From: Gemmatimonadota bacterium
GTDB taxonomy: Bacteria; Latescibacterota; UBA2968; UBA8231
Assembly (NCBI GenBank): GCA_026706165.1
Contig: JAPOZF010000137.1
Location: 1 to 9,596 of the forward strand
Reading direction: 5' to 3'
DNA length: 9,596 nucleotides
The notes below the pieces were generated by a model. It did not search any database. It saw only the letters and a list, made by a program, of their open reading frames with translations, and was not told where the DNA came from. Below, piece by piece: positions 1-7,747 of this stretch (its first letter is position 1; every line of letters begins with the position of its first letter). Made by a program: the position numbers and the translations under genes.

Positions 1-389
1 TGAAGGTCTGGGTGTCGATCCAGACCTTCGGGATGGCCGCCTTCCGGAGCGCCGTGGCCAAGGGGATGGAGCTTGCGGCCCGGGCAGAGAGCTACGTCCG
101 GGGGAGTCCGAACCTGGAGGTCGTGAACCCCGCGTCGTTGGGAATCGTGTGTTTCCGGGTCAACCCTGAAGACACCGACCTCGATGAAGATGCGCTGGAC
201 AAGGTCAACAGGACCGTGCTTTCCCGCGTGTTCTGGGACGAGCGCGCGTTCATTTCATCGACGCTTCTTCACCGGACCTTTGCCCTCAGGCTGTGTATCC
301 TCAACCACACCACGACCTGGAACGACGTGCAGGAGACGCTGGATGCCGTCGAACAGTTCGGGAAGGAGGCACTGGCCGGCGTTGCCTGA
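1..389 (+). CDS. Group II PLP-dependent decarboxylase (aromatic-L-amino-acid decarboxylase-like), 3' end only
   Basis: This is the C-terminal 128 residues of a pyridoxal-phosphate decarboxylase of the DDC/TDC/glutamate decarboxylase superfamily (Pfam Pyridoxal_deC type). Its 5' part lies left of the window, and the first complete codon is at position 3. Seen: an opening K-[VL]-W-[VM]-x-[IL]-x-x-FG segment (residues 1-10), which in aromatic amino acid decarboxylases lies shortly after the catalytic region. A small C-terminal domain follows, with SLGIVCFR at residues 45-52 and the F-[AV]-LRLCILNHTTT strand at 93-105, where DDC has FVLRFAICSRTV. A closing helix and a TGA stop at 387-389 complete it. 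Known: the family decarboxylates aromatic L-amino acids to amines in the cytoplasm. The PLP lysine is outside the window, so substrate (Trp, Tyr, Phe, DOPA or other) cannot be judged. The gene converges on the minus-strand cluster, with 72 bp between the two stop codons and no convincing terminator there. Confidence 0.85.
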   Translation, partial: KVWVSIQTFGMAAFRSAVAKGMELAARAESYVRGSPNLEVVNPASLGIVCFRVNPEDTDLDEDALDKVNRTVLSRVFWDERAFISSTLLHRTFALRLCILNHTTTWNDVQETLDAVEQFGKEALAGVA

Positions 390-461
390 CCCGGAGGCGT
401 GCACGCTCATGGAGCGGCACTTCAAACGTGGCCGCGAGGATGCGGCGCAAAGTGACGACCC

Positions 462-1298
462 CTACCCGCGCTCCGGGCGGCGAAAACCGGCGGGAAGCCC
501 CTGCTGGTCGTGGTCGTGGACCTTCTCCGAGAAACAGGGCCACGCCTGGCCGCCCATGTGCTCCCACTCTTCGCCGCACAGCCAGACGAGCATCTTCGCC
601 GCGGGGACGGTGAACCCGGGAAACTCGTTGGCCGGCCAGGAAAAGCTGAAGCCGGGGTCGGTTTTCCAGTCGCGGCAGGGGTCGGAGGTGCGCCAGTAGT
701 TGTACTTGAGGTTGTTGCGGATGCCGCTGCCGGTGCTGGCGCTGCGGCGGTGCCAGATCGTGTAGCAGGTCAGGAATACGGTTCCTGCCGCCGCCGCCGT
801 GAGAAACGAGTCGCGCACGCTGCGGAGGCGGCTGAGGATGCCGCCGTAACCGCGCTTGAGGTGGCTGCCGGGCAGTATTTCGGTCGGCCCCATCTCCCGC
901 GGCACCTCCTCGGGGTAGTAGAACACCTGCAGGTAGTCGACCCGCGGGGTCAGCATCGAGCCGCCGTCCTGGTGCCAGTTGAGAGCCGGGGCCGGGCACT
1001 CGACCCGGTGGTTGGCCATCATCTCCGGCAGCACGAAGTCCCTGCCGAGAAGGGAGCGCACCGCCCCGGCGGCTTCCGGGTTGCGGATCACCCCTTCGTC
1101 GAACCAGTCCTCGTCGAGGATCTCCGACGGCTCGGGGGAGTCGTGCTCGTCGAGGAACTCGACGCTGCGGCGGTTGACCTCGTCCGGGACCACCCCCTCG
1201 AGCATCACGTAGCCCCTTCTGCAGAAGTCCATCACCTGCCGGTCGTCGAGGGTGGGCGGGCAGTCCCAGGTCTTTCCGGCGACCACGGCGCCGTTCAT
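462..1298 (-). CDS. Phytanoyl-CoA dioxygenase (PhyH) family Fe(II)/2-oxoglutarate oxygenase
   Basis: Predicted 278-residue cytoplasmic non-haem iron oxygenase of the PhyH family (PF05721 type), a normal length for it. Seen: the iron-binding HxD in NWHQDGG (His109, Asp111), the typical GPTEILPGSH loop at 137-146, the distal His183 in IWHRRSASTGSG, and Arg194 eleven residues later, which fits the 2-oxoglutarate carboxylate anchor. The N-terminal part (FCRRGYVMLEGVVP, 25-38) matches the usual 'gets out of bed' start of the family fold. Known: these enzymes couple 2-oxoglutarate decarboxylation to hydroxylation of very varied substrates, so the substrate here is unknown. I chose the start at 1298 because its ATG overlaps the stop of the upstream 118-aa gene as ATGA, a translational-coupling arrangement. 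An in-frame ATG at 1319 (7 residues longer) is possible and has a G-rich stretch ahead of it. It is the last gene of the minus-strand cluster. Confidence 0.88.
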   Translation of the reverse strand: MNGAVVAGKTWDCPPTLDDRQVMDFCRRGYVMLEGVVPDEVNRRSVEFLDEHDSPEPSEILDEDWFDEGVIRNPEAAGAVRSLLGRDFVLPEMMANHRVECPAPALNWHQDGGSMLTPRVDYLQVFYYPEEVPREMGPTEILPGSHLKRGYGGILSRLRSVRDSFLTAAAAGTVFLTCYTIWHRRSASTGSGIRNNLKYNYWRTSDPCRDWKTDPGFSFSWPANEFPGFTVPAAKMLVWLCGEEWEHMGGQAWPCFSEKVHDHDQQGLPAGFRRPERG

Positions 1299-1651
1299 TT
1301 CTCGAGTATGAATTCCCATTTCATGCCCCCGTAGTCGGGATCGAGGTAGGCCAGGGCCATCTCGGGAAACCTGATGATTCGCCAGCCGTCGCCCATCGCC
1401 TCGAGGACGGTCTGGTAGGGCCAGTCGTCGGGGTCGTCCGGGGCGTCGTACACCACCGCGTCCTCGACGATGGCCATGCCGATGACGGGCGACTCGAGGT
1501 CGGTGGTGTGGGTCTGGAGGTAGAGCAGCCGCTGGACTGCGGGGTTGGGGTCCTGTTTCAGGCGGTCGAGGGCCTGCTCGAGGTCGACCGGGGTGAGCGC
1601 CCCCCGCCTGAGCTGCCCGAGCCACTGCGATACCTGGGCGGCGTCGATCAT
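1295..1651 (-). CDS. Conserved-looking hypothetical protein, 118 aa, coupled to the PhyH gene
   Basis: I do not recognise a named family. The protein is acidic, 118 residues, with no signal peptide or membrane segment. Residues 1-48 look helical (IDAAQVSQWLGQLRRG, then DLEQALDRL and a PAVQRLLYLQTHT helix). The second half is mixed, with DAVVYDAPDDPDDWPY at about 65-79, MGDGWRIIRFPE at 86-97, and an aromatic terminal strand MKWEFILEK. The GWR-IIRFPE and WEFILEK segments look like a compact conserved core ending at the C-terminus, as in a small accessory domain. Its TGA overlaps the ATG of the PhyH gene, which suggests co-translation and a shared task. The start at 1651 (MIDAAQ) is the first ATG giving a sensible protein. 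The open frame runs on to 1768, but that extension is Arg/Cys/His-rich and looks non-coding. No good Shine-Dalgarno is visible, so the start is tentative. Function is unknown. Confidence 0.7.
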   Translation of the reverse strand: MIDAAQVSQWLGQLRRGALTPVDLEQALDRLKQDPNPAVQRLLYLQTHTTDLESPVIGMAIVEDAVVYDAPDDPDDWPYQTVLEAMGDGWRIIRFPEMALAYLDPDYGGMKWEFILEK

Positions 1652-1850
1652 GGTCTTAGGGTGATGTTCCTGGGTGCCTGGATGCGCAACGGCGTGAATT
1701 CGACCGCTTGCCTTCGCGCAAGCACGCGCGGTTCGCAGGATGCTAACGCACCGCCTGTTAAGCGGCAAGCAAATGCCTGCAGGCGGACAGGCCGGACAGT
1801 TGCTCCCGGGGTGCCCCCGTTTCGGGACTGCCTCCTGCCCCGCAGACCCC
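1652..1850 (-). other. 199-bp gap inside the minus-strand cluster
   Basis: This is the only sizeable gap between same-strand genes of the cluster. It holds no gene. On the minus strand it contains a possible promoter (listed separately) and a 6-bp hairpin at 1706-1723 (GCTTGC, 6-nt loop, GCAAGC), which would fall in the leader of the 118-aa gene. A short GC-rich dyad (CCCG AAA CGGG) lies just after the stop of the 629-aa gene. No T-tract follows either dyad, so I see no clear intrinsic terminator. The gap suggests that the 118-aa and PhyH genes may be transcribed at least partly on their own. Confidence 0.45.
1740..1768 (-). promoter_or_regulatory. Possible sigma70-type promoter for the 118-aa/PhyH gene pair
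   Basis: On the minus strand a TTGCCG box (1768-1763) is followed after exactly 17 bp by TAGCAT (1745-1740). Each matches the sigma70 consensus at 4 of 6 positions. It would start transcription about 80 bp before the ATG at 1651. The match is modest, and one of this quality can occur by chance. Confidence 0.25.
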
Positions 1851-3740
1851 TCAAGACTGAAACGGCACCGGAATCCTGCCCCCGTGCCAGGGGAAGGCGT
1901 AGCCCGGCCGGTTGGCGAAGCGCCGCAGCCCGATCTCGAGGCGGATGCCGGTCTCCGGGGGAAGCCGCACCCCGAGGTGCCGGGAGTTTACCGCCAGCGG
2001 CCGGCCCCCCTCCGCATCGCCGCAGGTCAGATCGGTGAACCTGTGCTCCCCGAAGGCGCCGGCCTGCAGAACGAGGTTGCGTTCCGAGGCCCCCGTGTTG
2101 ACCAGCTGAACCCCCACCCGTTCCGCCTCGAGCAGATCGACGAAGGCGGCGACGTCCGCGGGCAGGCCGGGACGCCGGGCGTCGGCGTCGAAGTGGCGCA
2201 CCGTCGCCCGCAGCAGGCCGCCGTTGTAGATGCTGTGCGGCGACCCGGTGGTCATCTGCGTCAGACCCTTGGTGACCACGGGGTTCGGCGGATTCAGGTT
2301 CTCTTCGACGATGGTCTCGACGTCGCGGCTGTCGGCCCGGATCGCCGCCGCGGTTTCCCGCACGTAGCGAAGCTCTCCCCGCATCACCTGCGCCGGCCAC
2401 CCGGGGTTGCGGCCGTCGTAGTACTGGAACCGCGAGTACTCCGAGTCCCCCTCGCGGTTGTTCTTCTCGCCGAATGAGTCGAGCCGGTTCCAGTCCCCCT
2501 GCCGGTCTCCGGCACGCAGCCGCTCGATCAACTCGCAGTCGCGCCGCTCCATCGACGCGTGCCAGAGGTGGGCGGCGTCGACGATGCGGAAGCGCTGAAA
2601 GTGATGCCAGCCCTCGGGGCCGTAGCGGTGGGGGAGCAGGAGCTGGCCGCCGGCGTCGCTGACGGCGTTGTCGAAAAGCAGATTCAGCTGCGAGCGCAGG
2701 ACCTCGAGAAAGCCGTAGTCGCCGCTCAGCAGCAGGGCGCACTCGGCCCCGACGATGGCCCCGTTGAACATGATCCGGGGGGAGAAGCGGCTGTTCCAGC
2801 CGTAGTACCCGCCCCACCACTGGCCGCCGCGGTTCTCGCCGATCACCCCGGTGGGGCCGACGTTGTCCGGCATGATGCCGCCGTTCTTCCGCACCCGCTC
2901 CATCCAGGCCTCGACGTAGTCGAGGCCCCACTGCCGGTACTTCTCCTCTCCGGTGTAGAGGTAGGCGTTGGTCACCAGGGCGGTGGCCGCCATGTTCTGG
3001 GGGACGTCGCTCGCGAGCACGACCTCGCCGGCGAGGCGGACGATCCCGGGGCGGCGCTGCGGATCGCGGTCCCAGTCCAGGTCGAGCTCCTCCACGTGAG
3101 GGTGAAGGCTCGCCCGCACCCCATAGAACCGCTCCTTCTCCCAGTCCCTTCCGGTCAGCAGCATCTTCGCAAGGTGGCGGTCGGCCTGCAGGCGGGGGCC
3201 GCGGCTGGTCGTCACCGGCGAGCGCAGGATGCGGCGCCTGCGGTCGTAGTTGGGGGCCTGCGGGTCTTCCCCGGTGAACATCGCGGCGAAGCGGCGGGCG
3301 CGGCGGACGTTCTCCGAGATCGCGGGGGAAGCGACGCCGAGGTCGTAGAACAGCATGTTCCCCTCGCTCTGGTGGTGCCACTCGGTGTCGTTGTAGTACT
3401 CGTTGTGGAGCTGCTGTCCGAACCGCGGATGCCGGCGGCTGACGATGCCGTCGTCGCAGAACCGCGTGATGGCGTTGTACTCCTGCAGGGCCCAGGTCAG
3501 GAGCTGCTCGCCGCCGCCGAGGGCGTAGAAGAGCCCCCAGTTGTAGAACATCTCGTAGAGGTCGTCGACGTCGTCGGCGTAGTAGGGAACGCCGCCGGGC
3601 TCGGTGTACTTCCCGATATGCAGCGGGGCGGCCTCGTTGACGGCGTCGATCAGCTGTCGCTGCAGGAGCGCCCACTCCGGAGGCGGCTCCCTGCGGGACG
3701 CCGCGACCGAAACCAGGTCCCCGTCGACGGTCCGGATCAT
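1851..3740 (-). CDS. Unrecognised 629-aa protein, putative alpha/alpha-toroid carbohydrate-active enzyme
   Basis: I cannot assign a named family. The first ~500 residues alternate amphipathic helices with loops rich in Trp, Tyr, Asp, Glu and His. Such a pattern is typical of (alpha/alpha)6-barrel glycoside hydrolases, unsaturated-glycan hydrolases and polysaccharide lyases. Candidate active-site segments are YADDVDDLYEMFYNWGLFY (54-72), HNEYYNDTEWHHQSEGNML (112-130), MPDNVGPTGVIGENRGGQWW (290-309), GYYGWNSR (311-318) and HRYGPEGWHHFQRF (371-384). Residues ~508-615 are beta-rich and resemble the C-terminal beta-sandwich of such enzymes. There is no signal peptide or membrane span, so it is probably cytoplasmic. 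It starts 46 bp after the GH4 stop, on the same strand, and is probably co-transcribed. No clear Shine-Dalgarno precedes the ATG, but no better in-frame start is nearby. A role in breaking down the glycan whose galactoside or related end the GH4 enzyme handles is inference from position. It could also be a non-glycan toroid enzyme. Confidence 0.85.
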   Translation of the reverse strand: MIRTVDGDLVSVAASRREPPPEWALLQRQLIDAVNEAAPLHIGKYTEPGGVPYYADDVDDLYEMFYNWGLFYALGGGEQLLTWALQEYNAITRFCDDGIVSRRHPRFGQQLHNEYYNDTEWHHQSEGNMLFYDLGVASPAISENVRRARRFAAMFTGEDPQAPNYDRRRRILRSPVTTSRGPRLQADRHLAKMLLTGRDWEKERFYGVRASLHPHVEELDLDWDRDPQRRPGIVRLAGEVVLASDVPQNMAATALVTNAYLYTGEEKYRQWGLDYVEAWMERVRKNGGIMPDNVGPTGVIGENRGGQWWGGYYGWNSRFSPRIMFNGAIVGAECALLLSGDYGFLEVLRSQLNLLFDNAVSDAGGQLLLPHRYGPEGWHHFQRFRIVDAAHLWHASMERRDCELIERLRAGDRQGDWNRLDSFGEKNNREGDSEYSRFQYYDGRNPGWPAQVMRGELRYVRETAAAIRADSRDVETIVEENLNPPNPVVTKGLTQMTTGSPHSIYNGGLLRATVRHFDADARRPGLPADVAAFVDLLEAERVGVQLVNTGASERNLVLQAGAFGEHRFTDLTCGDAEGGRPLAVNSRHLGVRLPPETGIRLEIGLRRFANRPGYAFPWHGGRIPVPFQS

Positions 3741-3786
3741 CTGCGGCCGACCAGCGGGATGTCGGTGGTATCCACGGAAAGCCCGC

Positions 3787-5112
3787 CTACAGGTCGACCT
3801 TCCCGAACTGGGGCAGCCACCTCCGGTTCCGGCGGAACATCTCCTTCACCATGTCCCGCGTCTCGGCCAGCGACAGCTTCGCCGCGGTCAGCGGGTCGTG
3901 GGCGATCGCCTGGTACACGAGTCCGGCGTCTCCCTCGAGGCAGCCCTCGACCGCCATCATCTCGATCTGGGCGCTGAGGCCGGTGAGCATGGCGCACTGC
4001 GGCGGCAGGCTGCCGACGCGGATCGGCTCGAACCCCTTGCGGCTGGCGACCACCGGAACCTCGACGCAGGCGCCCTGCGGCAGGTTGTCGACGAGCCCGT
4101 CGTTGGGGACGTTGCCGTTGAACTCGTAGATCTCTCCGCCCATGCGCGCGTTGATGATCGAGGCCGCGTACTCGCGGCCCCGTTCGAGCGGCACCTCGTC
4201 CTGGGCGAGCCACTCGCGGACCGACTGCTTCCACGTCTTCTCCCGCTCGCGGTAATGATCGAGGACGTAGGCGTAGTGCCCGGGATTCCAGCCGGTGCCG
4301 TCGGTGCAGTAGCGCTCGATGAGGTCGGGGCGCTTGCGGAACCACCAGTTGTATTCCGAGTTGTGGCCGCTCGACTCGGTGACGTAGCGGCCGAGCGCCA
4401 GGAACATCTCGTTGCGGACCTGCTCCTGGTTGTACACCGCCTTGTCCGCCGTCACCGCCTCCCTCAGCCTCGGGTACATGTCGCGGCCCCGGTGCTGCAG
4501 CTTCAGGTACCAGGCCATGTGGTTGATCCCGGCGCACTGGTAGTCCATCTCCCCCGGATCGAGGCCGAGCCAGCGCTCGAGCATGGCCGCGGTGCCCTGC
4601 ACCGAGTGGCACAGGCCGGTCAGCTCGATCGAGGTTTCCCGCTTCATAGCGTGGCACAGCATCGCCATCGGGTTGGTGTAGTTGAGCATGATCGCCCGCG
4701 GGCAGAGCTCCTCCATGTCGCGGGCTATAGCCACCATCTCCGGGATCGTGCGCAGGGCGCGGAAGATGCCGCTGGGGCCGCGCGTGTCCCCGATGTTGGT
4801 GTCGATTCCGTACTTCTTGGGGATGAGGATGTCGTGCTGCCAGACCCTGGTGGCGCCCCGCAGGATGGTGACGCAGACGGCGTCCGCTCCGGACAGGGCG
4901 GCGCGGCGGTCCGTCGTGGTGGTCACCCTGGCCCCGTACCCGCCCTGGGCGACCAGCTTCTCGCAGGCGCGGCGCGCGAAGTCGAGCCGCTGTCTGGCGA
5001 TGTCGACCAGGGCGATCTCCGAGTTTTCGAGGCGCTCGAAGGTGAGCAGATCGCGCACGAGGTTGCGGGTGAAGCCGAAGCTTCCGGCACCGATGAAGAC
5101 GACCTTTGCCAT
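3787..5112 (-). CDS. melA: GH4 family alpha-galactosidase/alpha-glucosidase-type glycosidase (MelA-like, NAD+ and Mn2+ dependent)
   Basis: A 441-residue cytoplasmic glycosidase of family GH4, close to the length of E. coli MelA (about 450). Known: GH4 enzymes use bound NAD+ and a divalent metal to cleave glycosides by a redox-elimination mechanism. Seen: an N-terminal Rossmann fold with GAGSFG (8-13); [17 protein letters not shown] (108-124); NYTNPMAM (144-151); the subgroup motif [10 protein letters not shown] (166-175), whose CHS signature is the alpha-galactosidase version rather than the CDMP or CNVP of 6-phospho-glucosidases; and the metal-site GINHMAWY (195-202). Further MelA-like blocks are [13 protein letters not shown] (242-254), KRPDLIERY (260-268), [20 protein letters not shown] (333-352) and [11 protein letters not shown] (405-415). 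The start is set by GGAG 8-9 nt before the ATG. It is the first gene of the cluster. Exact sugar specificity is not certain: other CHx-type GH4 members act on alpha-glucosides, glucuronides or galacturonides. Confidence 0.95.
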   Translation of the reverse strand: MAKVVFIGAGSFGFTRNLVRDLLTFERLENSEIALVDIARQRLDFARRACEKLVAQGGYGARVTTTTDRRAALSGADAVCVTILRGATRVWQHDILIPKKYGIDTNIGDTRGPSGIFRALRTIPEMVAIARDMEELCPRAIMLNYTNPMAMLCHAMKRETSIELTGLCHSVQGTAAMLERWLGLDPGEMDYQCAGINHMAWYLKLQHRGRDMYPRLREAVTADKAVYNQEQVRNEMFLALGRYVTESSGHNSEYNWWFRKRPDLIERYCTDGTGWNPGHYAYVLDHYREREKTWKQSVREWLAQDEVPLERGREYAASIINARMGGEIYEFNGNVPNDGLVDNLPQGACVEVPVVASRKGFEPIRVGSLPPQCAMLTGLSAQIEMMAVEGCLEGDAGLVYQAIAHDPLTAAKLSLAETRDMVKEMFRRNRRWLPQFGKVDL

Positions 5113-5128
5113 AGGGATTCTCCAATCT

Positions 5129-5139
5129 CTTTGCGAAAG
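5129..5139. promoter_or_regulatory. Small dyad in the GH4 leader, possible operator
   Basis: The 11-bp sequence CTTTCGCAAAG (minus strand) is a symmetric CTTT/AAAG dyad with a 3-nt centre. It lies between the predicted GH4 transcription start and its ribosome binding site, where a repressor of a sugar-use operon could act. It is short, so this could be chance. No regulator gene is in the window to match it. Confidence 0.2.
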
Positions 5140-5146
5140 ATGGACC

Positions 5147-5175
5147 TGTTTACCGTGCCCGCAGCTCCGGGTCAA
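5147..5175 (-). promoter_or_regulatory. Predicted sigma70-type promoter of the GH4 gene cluster
   Basis: On the minus strand TTGACC (5175-5170; 5 of 6 consensus bases) is followed after 17 bp by TAAACA (5152-5147; 3 of 6). Initiation would fall near 5140, giving a leader of about 30 nt that includes the GGAGA ribosome binding site of the GH4 gene. The -35 match, ideal spacing and position in the 136-bp gap before the first gene support it. The -10 match is weak. Confidence 0.45.
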
Positions 5176-5202
5176 TTCGTCGCGGCTGCAACCCCGAGGC
5201 TG

Positions 5203-5219
5203 AAAATCGCGGGGCGATT
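5203..5219 (-). terminator. Weak candidate intrinsic terminator of the DUF5686-type gene
   Basis: On the minus strand a perfect 6-bp stem (AATCGC / GCGATT) with a CCC loop starts 29 bp after the TAG of the DUF5686-type gene. It ends in a run of four T. The stem is short and the T-run partly belongs to it, so termination would be inefficient at best. Its position between a stop codon and the next gene's promoter is right for a terminator. Confidence 0.35.
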
Positions 5220-5248
5220 CGCGCTGCCACTGAGGCCGGCCCCGGGCA

Positions 5249-7747
5249 CTACCGCCGCTCGGCCCTGACCGGCCCGAAATCGAAACGGGCGACACTCGCC
5301 CCGGCGCTCCAGCCGGGCCGGTCCAGCCGCCCGGTAAGGTCGAGGCGCAGCAAATTGTAAAGTATCAGCGAAACCCCCGCCTCATGGCGGAAACCGTCCC
5401 GGTAGCGGGGAACGTACCCGAGCCCGGCCAGCCGGTCCGGATCGATCCACGTCCTCCCGGAAGCCCCGTGCACCACCAGCCCGGTGCCGCGCATCGCCCA
5501 GTGCCACAGCCCCAGCAGCTCGAACGGGGTGCTCTTGAAGTTGTGCTCCCAGTACAGGGCGGCGTAGCGCTCACCCTCGAAGGGGTGGCCGCGCACGGTG
5601 CGGAAGGTGCCGAAAGGGGAGAAGAAGGCCATGCCGGCCTCCAGGGCCCCGAAGCGCTGCGGCGGCAGCTCGCCGAGGGAGTACCCCGCCACCAGGCGCA
5701 GGTCGAGGGCGTTGGGGTTCGGGCGGCGCTTCAGGAAGGTCTTGAAATGCCCGTCGAGGGCCAGGCGCAGCCGGGTGAAGGAGAAGTCGCCCCCCAGCCT
5801 CCCGGAACCGTGCTCCACTTTCGCTTCGACCCGGCGGTTGGCGGTCACACCGAACGGACGGTACGGCCCTCCCCAGGTGAAGCCCGCCTCCAGCGAGCGC
5901 AACCGCCCTTCCTCCACGGCAGGGTTGGGGCTCCAGTCCCTGCCCAGCAGGTTGAAGGCGCCGGTCCCCTCCAGGGAGGAGTGCGCCTCGTCGTTGAAGC
6001 CGAGCTCGAGGCCGATGCGGCGCGGCAGCGACAGTCCGAGCCGCCAGCGAAAACCTTCCCTCCAGTAGTAGTCGAAGTAGTCGTCGAGCCCGAGCAGACT
6101 CTGGGCGCTGTTGAGCAGCGGGGTATAGCTGTCCGAGGGAATGCGGGGGACCGACCCTCTCCCGTACTCGACCGCCGCGCGGCCGGCTCCACGGCGCCAA
6201 TCGATGCCGCCGGTCAAGGAGACCCGCTCGAGACGCAGGTCGTAGCCGGCGCCTGCTGCCAGGTACAGCCCGCCGCCGGGGCCCCGGCCCGCCGCCGGCC
6301 CTGGAGGTGCCCCATCCTCCAGGCCGCCCGGAGCCGCACTGGCCCGCAGTGTCCGCTTCCCCTTCAGCCCGAGGTGCGCTCCCGCCACCCGGTCGTAGCG
6401 CAGCTCCGGTTTCAGGCCGGCCAGCCCCGGGACGGGGAACCGCCCCTCCCGTTTCTCCGGCTCTCCCCGGGGATGCGGCTTTTCCGGGGGCTCGCTTCTC
6501 TCCTCTCCGGGCTCCGGCAGCAGGAGGCGGGCGAGGAACCCGGTGGGCCGGAAGGCCCGCTCGAACCCCAGGGTGCTGTCGATGCTGGCGTACGCCCTCT
6601 CTTCCCGCTCCGACAGGGGCACCTTGTCCGCCAGCATCGCAAAGGTGCTGTCCCGGGCAACCGCCAGGGAATCGACCCGCAGGACCTCCTCGCCGGCATA
6701 CAGCGAATCCGGCATTTCGACGTTGACCTCGTACTCCCCCAGCCTCGTCACCTGGCGGAACCTCGCCGCGGGAAAGCGCAGCCCCGCCATGCCGACCTTC
6801 ACCTTCATGGAAGCCCGGTAGTCGACCGGCAGCCACACCCCTCCGGCAAAGCCGCGAAACTGCTGGCGCCAGTCGACATCCATCTGCTCGATCACCGGCA
6901 GGGGAACGGCCGAGGCCACCGTCCCCCGGCTCGGCGCCAGCTCGATCTCGAGGAGGGCGAACTCTTCGTCCAGCACGGAGACGCGGCCGGCCAAGGCAGA
7001 CTGCAGCCTGTTCCTCGGCTCGACGGAGATGTCGAACACCACCCGGTCGTCGAGGTAGCGCCGGCCCGCCAGGCGGAAGCGGTACTGCTCGAGGGCGTCG
7101 GGATGGGTCGGACCGATCAGTTCGTGGCCGATGAATGAGATGTCGTCGTCGTAAAAGTCGACGAACCCCTGCAAGGCCGAGACATACCCCGCATCGGGGC
7201 CCTGGTTGCGGGTCACGCGCCTCGACTTGACCACCTCGCGCAGGCCCCGCTCCCGGTCCCAGTAGATCTCCGAGGCCTGCTCGCCGATCAGGACGATCTC
7301 CTTCTCGTTCTCCAGGACCCGCCGGGTATACGCCTCGGCGCGGTAGCCGGCCAGGCCGGGCCGCCACTCCTGCTTGCGGCGGATAACCTCGCGCATGATC
7401 GCCTCGGCCGGGTCTTCCGCGGTCACCACCACCGGCTCGAAGCGGAAGGGGACCGGGGTCAGCGCGAAGTCGACCCGCCCCGCGGCCGCGGCGAGAACGC
7501 TGTCACCCGAGGCGTAGCCGATGCAGGTCACTTTCAAGGCAGCGGGGAACCGTTGCACTTCGAGCTGGTACTCCCCCTCGTCGTTGGCTATGGTGCCGCG
7601 CCAGGTGCCCGTGAGCTGCACGGCAGCCGCGGGAAGGGGCTGGCCGCTGGCCGCGTCCGTAACGGTGCCGCGCACCAGCCACGGCTGCGGGTGGGCGCCA
7701 TCCGCAGACAACAGGACCGCGAGGAGTGCGGTTCCGAAGGTCCTCAT
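5249..7747 (-). CDS. Outer-membrane protein with carboxypeptidase-regulatory-like domain and DUF5686-type beta-barrel
   Basis: An 832-residue exported protein. Residues 1-18 form a signal peptide ([18 protein letters not shown]). Residues 24-99 are a CarboxypepD_reg-like beta-sandwich with [20 protein letters not shown] and [14 protein letters not shown]. From about 104 ([20 protein letters not shown], then YRAEAYTR) it follows the layout of DUF5686 proteins of Bacteroidota and relatives. Its long C-terminal part is rich in alternating aromatic/hydrophobic strands, suggesting an outer-membrane beta-barrel. Known: the molecular role of the family is not established. I chose the ATG at 7747 because it begins the signal peptide and has GGAG 9 nt upstream. 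The frame stays open to 7921, but that extension is not signal-like. Oddities are a charged, proline-rich linker (410-440, [13 protein letters not shown]...), a Gly/Pro-rich insert (472-494), and a tail of about eight residues (GPVRAERR) after the last strand instead of the usual terminal aromatic residue. It is probably a separate transcription unit from the GH4 cluster. Confidence 0.85.
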   Translation of the reverse strand: MRTFGTALLAVLLSADGAHPQPWLVRGTVTDAASGQPLPAAAVQLTGTWRGTIANDEGEYQLEVQRFPAALKVTCIGYASGDSVLAAAAGRVDFALTPVPFRFEPVVVTAEDPAEAIMREVIRRKQEWRPGLAGYRAEAYTRRVLENEKEIVLIGEQASEIYWDRERGLREVVKSRRVTRNQGPDAGYVSALQGFVDFYDDDISFIGHELIGPTHPDALEQYRFRLAGRRYLDDRVVFDISVEPRNRLQSALAGRVSVLDEEFALLEIELAPSRGTVASAVPLPVIEQMDVDWRQQFRGFAGGVWLPVDYRASMKVKVGMAGLRFPAARFRQVTRLGEYEVNVEMPDSLYAGEEVLRVDSLAVARDSTFAMLADKVPLSEREERAYASIDSTLGFERAFRPTGFLARLLLPEPGEERSEPPEKPHPRGEPEKREGRFPVPGLAGLKPELRYDRVAGAHLGLKGKRTLRASAAPGGLEDGAPPGPAAGRGPGGGLYLAAGAGYDLRLERVSLTGGIDWRRGAGRAAVEYGRGSVPRIPSDSYTPLLNSAQSLLGLDDYFDYYWREGFRWRLGLSLPRRIGLELGFNDEAHSSLEGTGAFNLLGRDWSPNPAVEEGRLRSLEAGFTWGGPYRPFGVTANRRVEAKVEHGSGRLGGDFSFTRLRLALDGHFKTFLKRRPNPNALDLRLVAGYSLGELPPQRFGALEAGMAFFSPFGTFRTVRGHPFEGERYAALYWEHNFKSTPFELLGLWHWAMRGTGLVVHGASGRTWIDPDRLAGLGYVPRYRDGFRHEAGVSLILYNLLRLDLTGRLDRPGWSAGASVARFDFGPVRAERR

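Noticed and set aside
397..406. Perfect 10-bp palindrome GCGTGCACGC between the convergent PLP and PhyH genes
   Set aside because: It does not extend beyond 10 bp, has no T-run and no promoter nearby, and is short enough to occur by chance in GC-rich DNA.
431..446. GCCGC/GCGGC 5-bp stem between the PLP and PhyH stop codons as a shared terminator
   Set aside because: The stem is too short and no T-run follows in either direction.
1298..1625. N-terminal extension of the PhyH frame upstream of 1298-1319
   Set aside because: The extension is Arg/Pro/Gly-rich and overlaps the 118-aa gene in another frame. The family fold begins after the ATG at 1298.
2559..3977. Plus-strand open frame (472 codons) opposite the 629-aa gene
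   Set aside because: Low-complexity V/A/G/H/L composition typical of an antisense shadow. It runs across the gap into the GH4 gene with no start signal of its own.
3604..5268. Long plus-strand open frame (554 codons) opposite the GH4 gene
   Set aside because: It is antisense to a gene with unmistakable GH4 motifs. It is rich in Val/Ala/Arg/His/Leu with no domain pattern, as expected from the mirror frame of GC-rich codons.
5384..7138. Plus-strand open frame (584 codons) opposite the DUF5686-type gene
   Set aside because: Pro/Gln/Val/Arg-rich shadow frame. The minus strand carries a signal peptide, a recognisable N-terminal domain and beta-strands.
5571..7367. Minus-strand open frame (598 codons) overlapping the DUF5686-type gene in another frame
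   Set aside because: Arg/Gly/Pro/Ala-rich frame-shifted reading of the same region. It starts inside the real gene and has no recognisable motif.
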